NCBI GenBank assembly: GCA_030035585.1
Contig: CM057461.1
Location: forward strand, 167,907,624-167,971,623
DNA: 64,000 nt
Direction: 5' to 3'
Source: Dugong dugon
Lineage: Eukaryota; Chordata; Mammalia; Sirenia; Dugongidae
In this document: positions 36,666 through 47,000 of the stretch, one piece after another
Layout: the number at the start of each line of letters is the position of its first letter
How positions within the stretch are numbered: position 1 is the first letter of the stretch
Notes under the pieces: generated by a model
What the model was told of the DNA's origin: nothing
Database searches by the model: none
The model's input: the letters and a program-made list of their open reading frames with translations, nothing else
Program-made: the position numbers and the translations under genes

Positions 36666-37386
36666 CACCAACTCCCCACTTGTTGACATGTTACTTTCCA
36701 ATGACCAGGTCATTATGTGAAAATCTGTGTTGTATGAGAGTCGGCACAGGTGTTCCCCCCATCACTCACTACCGGTCAGGCAACCCCGGTGCGTCTTGGG
36801 ATGTGCGTGGTGCAGTGGGCCCCCTTTTCCCACCATGCCTTCCTCACCACCAGGGAGCCCGCAGGGTTGGGGTGGTGGATGGTGGTCTGGGGCTGCCCAC
36901 TGCCCCTGGAGCATCAGGGACCTAGCATTATCTGGCCACACTGAAGGCCTCCGCGCGGACCCCTGCGCCTCGTCTCTCTACTTTCCTACTCTGCTGGCTC
37001 CAGAGATGGCCTAGGCAGTGGCAGGTGGCTCCTGGGACTGCAGGCAGATGAGCGCTGGCCACCTGGGCCCAGCAGTGGCTGCAGAGGAAGCAGGGATGCC
37101 TCTTTGGAAGAAGAGACCTCCGAGCCCCCTGTCCAACTCCTGCGGCTCCTGTTGGACCTCTTTGCGCTGCTAGCCGTGAACCTAGCCCAGCTTTTCTGCC
37201 CGACCTGGCTAAAATGAACTGCTGGTGGCCTGTGCTGCCTCGCTCTCTCTGACAAACCTTACCATCCTCTACTTCCTCTCTCACCTGGATTCCTTATTAA
37301 CGCACAAAACAGATAGTCGATTTTTTTCTGTCGTTGTAGATGGGAAATGTTTGATAACGAGATAGTCGTTAAGTGCGGAGTTGGTG
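36666..37386. mobile_element. GC-rich DNA transposon with terminal inverted repeats
   Basis: The left end CACCAACTCCCCACTTGTTG and the reverse complement of the right end, CACCAACTCCGCACTTAACG, pair at 18 of the first 22 bases. The right flank is TA, and the left flank is TG where TA would be expected, so a TA-target (Tigger/mariner-like) element is possible. The inside, about 36730-37260, is far richer in G, C and CpG than the surrounding intron. Open frames there (for example 36928-37284, minus, 118 codons) show no transposase or other domain. Confidence 0.6.
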
Positions 37387-37545
37387 TATTAACTTCTGAC
37401 GCATGATTAACAAAAACGTTTTTAATTAAAAAAAAAAAAAATTAGCAAGCTGTCTCCAAATAGTCTCACAATGTTCATCTCTTATGAAGCACCATTTAGT
37501 GTACTTTGATTGTTAAGAATACAGTGAATCTTTTAAGAACTGCCC

Positions 37546-37760
37546 ATGTGGGATCAAATTGACAACAGCAGCTCGAAAGCTTAGAGAGGAAACTTAGGGG
37601 CAGTGAGTTTATGTAATGGAGCAGGAACAATTCAGAAAAGGAGAGTGAGAATAGTTGCGCAACTGGAAGAATGTAATCAGTGTCACTGAATTGTGCACGT
37701 AGAAATTGTTGGTGTGTGTTCTGTGTATATTCTCAATAAAAACAAAAAATAAAATATTTT
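37546..37760 (+). mobile_element. L1 3' end, same family as 1-220
   Basis: It reads gtgggatcaaattgacaaca, gaatgtaatcagtgtcactg, gaattgtgcacgtag and a tail tctcaataaaaac. Confidence 0.65.
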
Positions 37761-37949
37761 AAAAATACAATGAAACGAGGTTTTGATTGGGTGTTTTTTG
37801 TTTGTTTTGTTTTATTTTTAGTTACACCTTGAGTTTTTCTTTAAATTGCAAGTGATGGGTGCAAAAGACCTTCACCTCATACCTAATTCCTATCTCATCC
37901 CCGACACAACCCCGTCCCTGACTCCTGCTTTCCCCAGTTAGCATCCTCC

Positions 37950-38670
37950 AGACTCGCCTTTTTTTCAGGCTTAAAACTGCCATTGTATTTCATCCTATCT
38001 TCTTTGCTTCCAATATCCACTCATTTGGCAAATTATTTGCAGAGTCCATCTCAAAATATCTTGAAACTGTGCTCATATTTTCATGCTTTCTTTCCCATAA
38101 TCACTCCTCAAGCCTGTCTTATCTTACAGTGAGACTATTGGCAATTGCCTAACTCCTCTCTTAAAAACAAATCCCCCTTTCTTCTCTCCTTTTTCTAATT
38201 GATTCCTCATATCACTACCAAGTAAATTTTTATAAATCACAGCATTTATCACAAAAGTTTTTAGTTCCAAAACCTTAGTTATTTCATTTTCTACAAAATT
38301 AAGCATGAATTTTTTAGCCAGGAATTTGGCACGCCACTCTTAAGATTTAATCTCAAACTAATGATTTAGCCTCATCTTCTACCATTCTTTGTTTAAAAAA
38401 AAAAAAAGTTATTAGAGTCAATTTGGATTATTGGCTGATCCTCCAGTGTTCCCACAAACCATCTAGGAGCAGTACCGTGGTGCAGTCTGTTTCCTCTCGT
38501 GTGTGCCCTCTCCACCCCCTTGTCTACAGTTTCTAGTAGATAAACATATTTGCCCTTCATAATCCCGTCTCAAGTGCCACCTCCTTCAGGAAGATTTCCT
38601 GATCCTAGCTCCCCTTCCTGACCCTGTACCCTCCTTCTTGGAATGACACCAGAAGGTGCCCTGTTTTGAA
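37950..38670 (-). repeat. L2-like old LINE, antisense
   Basis: It includes ttgcagagtccatctcaaaa, gtctcaagtgccacctcctt and caggaagatttcctgatcct, the antisense L2-style string. It is diverged, with an A run near 38395. Confidence 0.45.
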
Positions 38671-38684
38671 ACTCATATATGTCG

Positions 38685-38960
38685 CAGTGGCTAAGAGACC
38701 CTGCTTTGGAGTGCAGTAAATGCTAATTTGAGTCCTAACTCTACCCGCATATGAATGGTGTGATGTTGGACGAGATATTGAACTTCTCTGAACTTCAGTT
38801 TCCCTATCTGTAAAATGGAAATGATATAGTAAATGTCTACATTATAGATTTGGCATGAGGAGTACATGTTATAACATGCAGAAGGCGATTTCCACATTGT
38901 CTTTCAAATAGTAGTTGAATTCGTTGAGAATTTACTTCTATTACTAGTACTGTTATTATT
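38685..38960 (+). repeat. MIR SINE
   Basis: It reads tggctaagagaccctgcttt, tgagtcctaactctaccc and tttccctatctgtaaaatgg, a clear MIR. Confidence 0.7.
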
Positions 38961-40792
38961 CTCTTGCTTTGTGTTATATTTTATTATGTATCTTATCCCT
39001 CCCCTGGATTATAAACATCTCAAATATACTGGCTTTTGTTTTCTCCCTTGCAGAACTTCCCCACTAGAGTTACTCAGTATTTGTGGAATTCAAGTGAATT
39101 AAGTGAATCTTACCACCATCACAAAAAAATACTTTATTAAATTTTCACTCGGTACATTTGTATCAACAAGCTATTTCTCCATCAAGTAGAGTGCGGGGTC
39201 ATCTGCAAACTCTTCTGAGAGGTTTCTCTCTGCAGTGTGTCTCTCACACCATCACATATGACTGACCTGTGCATCAGTCCCTAAAGAACACCAGCTAACA
39301 TTGCTGTGTGTACGTCAGCAATCTAATCAAGAAGAAAACTTGTTCCTCAGTCCTACAGTATTTAAGAATTCTTTAAAAAGTCTTGTTGAGGAAATAGATT
39401 AAGAAATCTGAAAGCTTGAAGTAGATTATTCCCTTCTTACCCATTAGCTTATCTTCCCTGAGAAAATTCTAATAGTCATACCAATAGCTAACATTTATTG
39501 AACTCTTTGTATGTATGACATGCATGTGTTTTCTATTTTTCTCATTAAAACCAGCAATGCTATTAGGGATTTACCCTAATATCCTCATTGCACGAATAAT
39601 GAAACTGAAGTTTGGGGTCTTAGTTGAAATAACTTACTCAGATACTAGATTCGATCTAATGTTGTTTACCACTTGGACATATTTTCTTTGTAATTAAATA
39701 AATACATCATAATTTTCTTCTGAAATAAAATATCTTCCTCTTTCTGCCTCAGTCTCTTCTTAACTTCAGTGAATGATCTATCACTGAGGGGATTAATCCC
39801 AGTGTTAATGCACGCTTTTCATTTGCCTAGTGTGAAGAAATTACACCTACAAACCTCCTTAGCTTCTGTTGCACTCTCTCACTCAAGTTTCAAGTCTTTC
39901 TTCTGGATGGAAACCAATTGAAGAACTTTCTGTCTAGCTCTAACAGAGTAGCCATTCATAATGACAGTTCCATTTTTAACCACTGATTCTATAGCTTTGC
40001 CCATTCTTTCTCCTAAGCCCTTAGATCGATAGCAACTGGTTCCAGTGATTATTTTAATCAGTTTTGTCAATGGATCTTTGAACATTCAGCTTGTTTAATG
40101 CTAGTTAATCTAATGATTTGTGACTGTCTGCTTCTATTTTAATATGTCTTATAAAGTTGTTTAAAGCTGGCTTTTGTGATATCTTATTGGAATTTTCTCA
40201 CCACCGTTTTTGTCTAAAGGAAATATTTTTCCTTCACCTGCAGAGTTCATTTTTTTGTTTGTTTGTTTGTTTTTTGGTCTCTTTTTCAAAAGTATCTCTC
40301 AATCTCTTTTTTCTTTCCATTGCTAGGATCTCCTTTCCACCTCATTCTCTACATTTTCCATTCTCAGACTATCTTCCAGCTTATCTCCTGACAGCTGCAC
40401 TGTTCCCCAACGCATAAATAAATACATACATATCCTGCTTACTGGTCCCTAAACTTACTCTGTAGTTGGTATAAACAAATAACATTAATAGCATATTTTC
40501 ATATTTTAGTAAAATCTCACTTTATAAGATATATAGTGAAATAATTGTGCCCAGTCCTACTAGCTGTGCTTTGTCTTCTAAGAAGGGTATGTATACAGAG
40601 ATTTCTACAGCAGTCCAGATAATATTTATAGTACCTAGGTTTTTGTTTCATTTTAAAACAAAAGAAAATATGTGGACTGGCCTATGAGACTTTTTGTTTG
40701 TTTGTTTTTAAGTGTTTTTCTTTCTTGAAAGAAATAATGGATAAAATTTGATAAAGTGCATGGTGCAACATGGTCTGTGTAAAACTTGTTGA
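38961..40792. other. Intron sequence with MIR/L2 traces
   Basis: 39485-39640 resembles antisense MIR/L2 (gctaacatttattgaactct, cctcattgcacgaataatga). A TTTG run lies near 40254-40276. The rest is unassigned. Confidence 0.4.
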
Positions 40793-40994
40793 TGTTATTG
40801 GATGTTATCCAGTCAATTCTGACTCATAGTAACTCCATGTGACAAAGTAGAACTGCCCCATAGGGTTTTCTAGGCTGTAATTTTTATGGAAGTAGATTGC
40901 CAGACCTTTCTCCCAAAGAGCCTCTGGGTGAATTTGAAGCGCCAACCTTTCAGTTAGCAGCAGAGCGCTTAACTGTTGTGCCAACAGGGCTCCT
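40793..40994 (-). mobile_element. AfroSINE next to an RTE copy
   Basis: It has the antisense tail ccagtcaattctgactcata and the antisense head gtgccaacagggctcct. The flanks share taaaact. Confidence 0.85.
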
Positions 40995-41002
40995 TTAAAA
41001 CT

Positions 41003-42011
41003 GTTGTTGTTGTTCGGTGCCATCGAATCGGTTCCCACTCACAGCTACCCTGTATACAAGAGAACGAAACACTGCCCAGTCCTTTACCATCCTCACAGTC
41101 GTTGCTATGTTTGAGCCCATTGTTGCAGCCACTCTATCAATTCATCTCCTTGAGGGGCTTCCTCTTTTTCACTGACCTTCCAGCATGATGCCCTTCTCTA
41201 GGAACTGGTCCCTCCTGATAACATGTCCAAAGTACGTGAGACGAAGTCTCGCATCCTTGCTTCCAAACGGGTACTCTGGCTGTATTTCTTCCAAGACAGA
41301 CTTGTTCATTATTCTAGAAGTCCATGGTATATTCAGTATTCTTTGCCAACATCATAATTCAAAGGCATCAGTTCTTCTTCGATCTTCATTATTCATGTCC
41401 AGCTTTCGCATGCATATGAGGTGATGGAAAATACCATGGCTTGGGTGAGGTGTTCCTTAGTCCTCAAGATGCTATCTTTGCTTTTTAACACTTTAAAGAG
41501 GTCTTCTGCAGCAGATTTGCCCTATGCAATATGTTGTTTGATTTCTTGACTGTTGCTTCCATGGGTGTTGATTGTGGATCCAAGTAAAATAAAATCCTTG
41601 ACAACTTCAGTATTTTCTCCATTTATTGTAATGCTGCTTATTGGTCCAGTTGTGAGGATTTTTGTTTTCTTTATGTTGAGGTATAATCCATACTGAAGGC
41701 TGTAGTCTTTGATCTTCATCGGTAAGGCTTCAAGTCCTCTTCGCTTTCAGCAAGCAAGGTTGTGTCATTTGCATAAGGCAGGTTGTGAATGGATCTTCCT
41801 CCAATCCTGATGCCAGATTCTTCTTCATATAGTCCAGCTTCTCAGATTATTTGCCCAGCATACAGATGGAATAAATATGGTGAAAGGATACTACCCTGAC
41901 ACACACCTTTCCTGATTTTAAACTATGCAGTATTCCCTAGTTGTGTTCAAAAGACAGCCTCATGGTCTGTGTACAGGTTCCTCATGAGCACAATTAAGTG
42001 TTCTGGAATTC
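41003..42011 (-). mobile_element. RTE LINE 3' part
   Basis: It starts with antisense tail gttgttgttgttcggtgcca, then tgagcccattgttgcagcca. The minus strand at 41522-41719 reads the end of the RT region: KIKDYSLQYGLYLNIKKTK, TTGPISSITINGENTEVV and DFILLGSTINTHG. It is 5'-truncated at about 42011 and the YADD region is out of frame or eroded. Same family as 11739-13575. Confidence 0.85.
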
Positions 42012-42031
42012 AGTAGACTAGTTCTCTAAAA

Positions 42032-42210
42032 CAACCCAAAAATCCATTGCCATCGAGTTGATTCCAACTCATAGTGACCCCATAGGCGTTTCTGAGGCTG
42101 TAAATCTGTAAGGAAGCAGGCTACGTATCTTTCTCCCATGGAGCCACTGGTGGTTTCTAACCGCCGACCTTTCAGTTAGCATCTTTAACCACTGTGTCAC
42201 CAGGGCTCCT
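42032..42210 (-). mobile_element. AfroSINE with target-site duplication
   Basis: It reads gccatcgagttgattccaac and tgtcaccagggctcct. Near-exact 13-bp flanks are tagttctctaaaa (42019) and tagttttctaaaa (42211). Confidence 0.9.
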
Positions 42211-42473
42211 TAGTTTTCTAAAAGTGCTTGTGTATTATAATAAATAAAATTTTTTATGAACTTTTTCTGTAATAGCAATAAAATTGTCAAAACCTTCATA
42301 TCCAAAGAATTGACTATCGTGTGTAATGATAGAGTAAAAGTTTACTCTGCAATATTGAAAAACGGGATGTTGTAAAGTAGAAATCAACCTTAAAACTGCA
42401 TATAAAAAAATAAGTTTTAGTATTTTAAAATAAGATTGATTGATTAAACAAATTATAAGATTTACATTATTTA

Positions 42474-42640
42474 AAAAGAACAAAAAAAAACCCATTGCTA
42501 TCGAGTCGATTCCGACTCACGGTGATCCCGTAGGACAGAGTAGGACTGCTCCATAGGGTTTCCAAGGAGCGACTGGTAGATTTGAACTGCCAACCTTTTG
42601 GTTAGCAGTCGAGCTCTTAACCACTGCACCACCAGGGCTC
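42474..42640 (-). mobile_element. AfroSINE with target-site duplication, little diverged
   Basis: It reads atcgagtcgattccgactca and ctgcaccaccagggctc. TTTACATTATT flanks it at 42461 and 42641. It keeps several CpG sites, so it is among the youngest copies here. Confidence 0.92.
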
Positions 42641-42652
42641 TTTACATTATTA

Positions 42653-44603
42653 AGTGAATGTAAAAATATAGAATTGGTAATTACCAAAGAATGTCAGTAT
42701 GATACATAGAATTTATTATGTTTTATAGGAGGGATTTTGACTGGGGTAAAGAAATATTTGTGAAATTAAGAAAAATGAGAATCCATTAAAACTGTCCTAA
42801 AAATTTTTAAGCTGGAATCTTGAAGTCTACACTAGACTAAACACTTATATTCCAAAAGCCGCTGTACATTAAGTATGTGTATTACCTATCAGCGTGTGGA
42901 TACTTGATACATTTATTAGGAAAAGATTTGTGTTATCCTCAGTGCAAAACTATAAAAATACATTATAAAGATAAAAGATAATAATGGTTAAACAAGATTT
43001 TAGTCTCCATTTTAAAAAGTCTTTAAAACGGTAATGTAACCCTAGAATGCTTTGGGTTTAGTCTTCCACAGATGCCTACAAATGAACTACGTTATCTAAA
43101 AAATAATGAAGATCTGTTATTACATAAAAATTGCTTTTTGGTCTATTAAAAGCATACAACTTTCTTTCCCCGCTAAGCATTTTATATTCAGTGTTTATAA
43201 TGCATACATATTTATGACATTTCATATACCTATATTCATATAAATGTCCGTATCTGCACAAATAAAGTATAGAAAAGAATCTATTTTATCCCAGGATATC
43301 ACTTTAAAATTTATTTTGTTTCTAACTTTTATTCCAGGCTTCTCATGTAACCCTGCTTGACTGAACAAGTTTTAAATATATCAGCAATATCTGGGTAAAA
43401 CTCATTTGAAATTTATTATTGGAATTGAAATTCCATCATAGTGCACAAATTCTAGAAATTGACATGCTCTTTTGTGCAGTTCTTAATGATAATAGGTTTA
43501 CATAAAAAAAAACTTACATTAAGCCTAATCCACTGATGAGAATATATTAAATGTATTTATTTTAGATCCCTGATAATTTAGAGAATACTTCATGCAGAGT
43601 GAATTCATCAGTCATTTTGCTTGCTTTCTTATTGCTGTTCTCAACTTTCTAGCAAGGAGCCAAAATTTCACCATTTTCATTTTGGAGGAGAAAAGCGTGT
43701 GTAGCAGCTGTAGCTCTTAATTTGACATTTAGTTTCAGGTCATTTCCACCTAAATAGGAGACAATAGAGACATACTTACAATTTCTATAACAGGACTGTT
43801 TGCTTCAACTTTATCATTTTTCCTCTGGCAATTGTATTTTCTCTGTCTGGGATTAAAGGAACCAATAATTGTTCATAGTTATTATTTTTCATCTTTATGA
43901 AAACTTGTTACTTCTACTTTTTATTACCCAAAAGCTCCCAATGTCTTGTATATTTCAGTCATGTACTCTATGCGTTAATGTTTCTAGCTCATCCTTTTCT
44001 CAGTCTGCTACAGGTTAGGTGGGTCAGGCTTTCTATTTCTTTCGATAATACATTTTTTTCTAGGCTTTGCAACCTCTTTTTCTACCTCTTAAACAATTTT
44101 TTTAAAAAAAAGGAGGTGAAAATTTGGAATTGTTCCATTGAATGCAAGTGATGCCTTATTGAAAGGCAAGTTTAGGTCTTGATTTATAATGCTTTGAACA
44201 TTCCTGTATGTATCACCAATTGTGGCTTCACAACCATTGTAAAATGCGATTCTGTGCTTTTTCTAATAAATATGTATTTTATTTCATTTTCCTGCTGCTC
44301 TGAAAAAACAGCCTACGTTACACTTAAGCATAGATATGCTTACTTGCATGTAAATTATGATCTGTGCAGTGTGTTTCAAGTGTGTCTCAATAGGGAGAAA
44401 TTTCATTTTTGTGTATATCCTTTTAAATATGTTGATTTATGCAGATTAAGTTAAGTAGGAAGTTATTTTTGTAGATAGTCATTTTCATTTGTTCCATTTG
44501 TAGGAAAAAAAGAAAACAATCAAATAGTCTTTTAAACATTTTATTCTCTGGATCTTCTGAACGTACCAACAAATCATGTACTTGTTTGATTTCATCTCTG
44601 CTT
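42653..44603. other. Intron sequence, AT-rich, unassigned
   Basis: No repeat or coding signal recognised. Open frames at 43897 and 44179 look like chance. Confidence 0.4.
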
Positions 44604-44613
44604 TTGAATTTAC

Positions 44614-44794
44614 AGAGCCCTTTGTGCAGTGGTTAAGAGCTCGGCTGTTAACCAAAAGGTCAGCAGTTCGAATCCACCAGCCAGCTACTCCTTGGAAACC
44701 CTATTGAACAGTTCTGTTCTGTCCTCTAGGGTTGCTATGAGTCAGAATCAACTCGATGCTAACAAGTTTGTTTTTTGTTTTTCTTTTTTGTTTA
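44614..44794 (+). mobile_element. AfroSINE 139 bp upstream of the PDZ1 exon
   Basis: The head is agagccctttgtgcagtggt, the B box cagttcgaatccaccag and the tail tgagtcagaatcaactcgat. The flanks ttgaatttacag and ttgagtttacag are a near-exact duplication. Its tail runs into the T-rich region preceding the exon acceptor. Confidence 0.92.
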
Positions 44795-44899
44795 TTGAGT
44801 TTACAGTAGTTGATATAATCCTTAGGTGGGTTTTTTCTTTTTATGTCTTTTTTCTTTCTTTTTTTTTTTTTTAAATGTGCCTCATCTGGTTTTTGGCAG

Positions 44900-44932
44900 A
44901 GGCTCATCTGTGTTCTTGTTTTTTCTGCCCAG
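44900..44932 (+). other. Possible in-frame alternative 5' extension of the PDZ1 exon
   Basis: A second acceptor, tttttggcag, ends at 44899, exactly 33 nt before the exon start used above. If used after the AG of the previous exon, the extension stays open and adds eleven residues, reading RGSSVFLFFLP before SDMTR. A long T tract lies just upstream of it. This may be a real alternative acceptor, or only a polypyrimidine-rich intron that happens to be open. Human PARD3B as recalled does not include these residues. Confidence 0.3.
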
Positions 44933-45019
44933 TGATATGACAAGAACAGTGGAAATTTCTGGGGAAGGAGGCCCCTTGGGAATACATGTAGTGCCCTTCT
45001 TTTCATCTCTGAGTGGAAG
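44933..45019 (+). CDS. PARD3B: PARD3B exon: start of PDZ1
   Basis: An 87-nt exon that completes the serine codon (AG/T) and then reads DMTRTVEISGEGGPLGIHVV and on to FFSSLSG, ending with AG of an arginine codon. GPLGIHV is the carboxylate-binding loop of PDZ1, where a canonical PDZ has GLGF. The residues agree with recalled human PARD3B. The acceptor is ttttttctgcccag and the donor is the strong gtaagatg. The exon is symmetrical (phase 2-2), so skipping it would keep frame but remove the first strand and loop of PDZ1. A second good acceptor lies 33 nt upstream and would extend the exon in frame (see the separate entry). Confidence 0.95.
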
Positions 45020-46779
45020 GTAAGATGTTTTCCTTATTTCGGATGCTCAAGCTAATGAAAACATGACTTCTGCTCATTTCCCCAAACATTTTCAAAAGAG
45101 GTTTAAGCATGTATCACTCTTATTCAGATGGATACCTCAAGATATACTTTTTCTGGCCACTTACATGTTAGAAGCAAAATAAAAATCATTTACTTTTGGG
45201 GTGCAATAGAAGAGATAAACATCAATCAGAGCTTCTGCATTTACAAGTAATTATGAAGTACTTTCTTAAAACATCCTTATCAATGACACATAGTGAACAG
45301 AGTACTTAGCAAAGATTTTAACATTTTTAGACAAGTCACAACAGAATTCTTTAATATTCCAAAATATACTTCAGCAAGTGAATATAGTGATTCCAAGCTG
45401 ATATTTCTTGTGAGACCATGTCTAACATTGGCACATAAACACTGACATTAAAAGATGAGAATAATAGTGAGACTTTGTATTCTGAGCCTCAGGTATATAG
45501 AAACTTAGAATAATAAATATCCCTATTCCTAAATAACTATATAGAAAGTTGTATATGTTTGGTGATTTTAGCTATAGTAACAAAATGTGGTCATGTTATT
45601 TATTTTTCTTTTCTAAAATAAATTAATTAAAAATAGTTTACCATATCCTTTTGAAATTTTAAAGACATATTACTGTAAATGGTCATTTAGCTTATGCCAG
45701 CATTTCTTGAAATTCGTATGTATCTAACTGGAAGTAAAATTTGTTTTCTTAAAGAAAATTAAAGTGTGTGCCTATGATCTGATATTGCTATTATAACAAC
45801 CTTAAAGAACTACTATTAGATATTAGATCATTTTCAATCAGGTGACTGCTTCTAGCACTGCATTCATATTGACAAAGGTTATCAGAAACTTAAAAAGAAA
45901 ATCAGTTTCTCACTGATGTGACATGATTTTAATTAATTGGCTAAATTCTTTTCTTAGATTAAATGCATCATTGAAAAGGCAAAACGCTCTGTTTTAGGTT
46001 AGGATATCAAAGACCAGAAAAGTCAAATGATTTGCCTAAGGTGGCACACACAAAATTCTGGAACTCTTGGCATGCCCTCACTCCATAGCTCTTTTAGCAC
46101 AAAAATTTTCCCAAAGGTTATATAGTATTAATTCACTGGTTCTGCATATTGACTCAATTCAGCCTGCCATATAGTGCGGAGACCAGATTCAGCCATGTTA
46201 TTTTGGTTGGCATCATGTTCAGCAGGTAGCCCTCTGCTACCTATAATTGCAGAGTCCTCACCTTTTTTTGCAAATAACATCTGATGCCAGGCACTTGCTG
46301 GAATGAAATTTCCCTAAAAATAAATGAACCAAAAAGTTAGTGGCTCTCATTGTCTCATTTCCTGCATGTGTTAATAAGCGTGTTTATAAATGTTACGGGT
46401 TATGGCACAGGACAGGCAGAGGTTGTTTTTGGTAGACAGGGTGAGTATTTACCTAGCTGTCTTGAGAAATTCTAACGGTTCTTGGCAGAAGTGTACTGAT
46501 GGAGCTTTGTGAAATAGCAGAGTGGTTAAATTACAGGCCCTTTAGCTTAATGAAGCTGGAATAGAACACAAGATCCTCCCAATTTCCAAAACACGAGAAA
46601 CTATACAATGTGACAGTCACCGTATGTCATTTTCAGTAGTTCTGAAAACAGGTTGACCCTTTAGACCAGAAATCACCTTCTCTCACTTCAGATGAGGGAA
46701 ATTCACTAGAATGTATTGATTTTCTCCCTTCTCCTTCCTGGTTCTGATTTCTAACATAAGCCTAAAAGTAAGAATAGTA
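45020..46779. other. Intron, mostly unique
   Basis: A weak antisense MIR trace lies near 45990-46080 (tcaaatgatttgcctaaggt). No other feature recognised. Confidence 0.4.
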
Positions 46780-47000
46780 GAAAGAGCGTTGAACTTGGAT
46801 TCAGAACAGTTGGATTTAAATCCCAGTCTCTTTTTTGCAGGAAATCCCCTAATAATTTACCTCTTGTTAGATGGGTATTTTAATACCTATTTTACATCAA
46901 AGTTATAGGATTTAAAAGATGTTAAAAATGTGAAATCCCTTGTAAACATATAGCAGATGAACATGTAAAATATCAGTATTGTTATTATTGCTAAAACAAA
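46780..47000 (+). repeat. MIR SINE
   Basis: It reads aaagagcgttgaacttggat, gatttaaatcccagtctc and tagatgggtattttaatacc. Confidence 0.55.

Noticed and set aside
36928-37284. 118-codon minus-strand frame
   Set aside because: It lies in GC-rich sequence where stops are rare, overlaps other open frames on both strands, and shows no domain.
44826-45023. N-terminal extension of the PDZ1 exon back to the ATG at 44826
   Set aside because: It would include the T-rich intron and both acceptors; an exon start at 44933 (or at most 44900) fits better.
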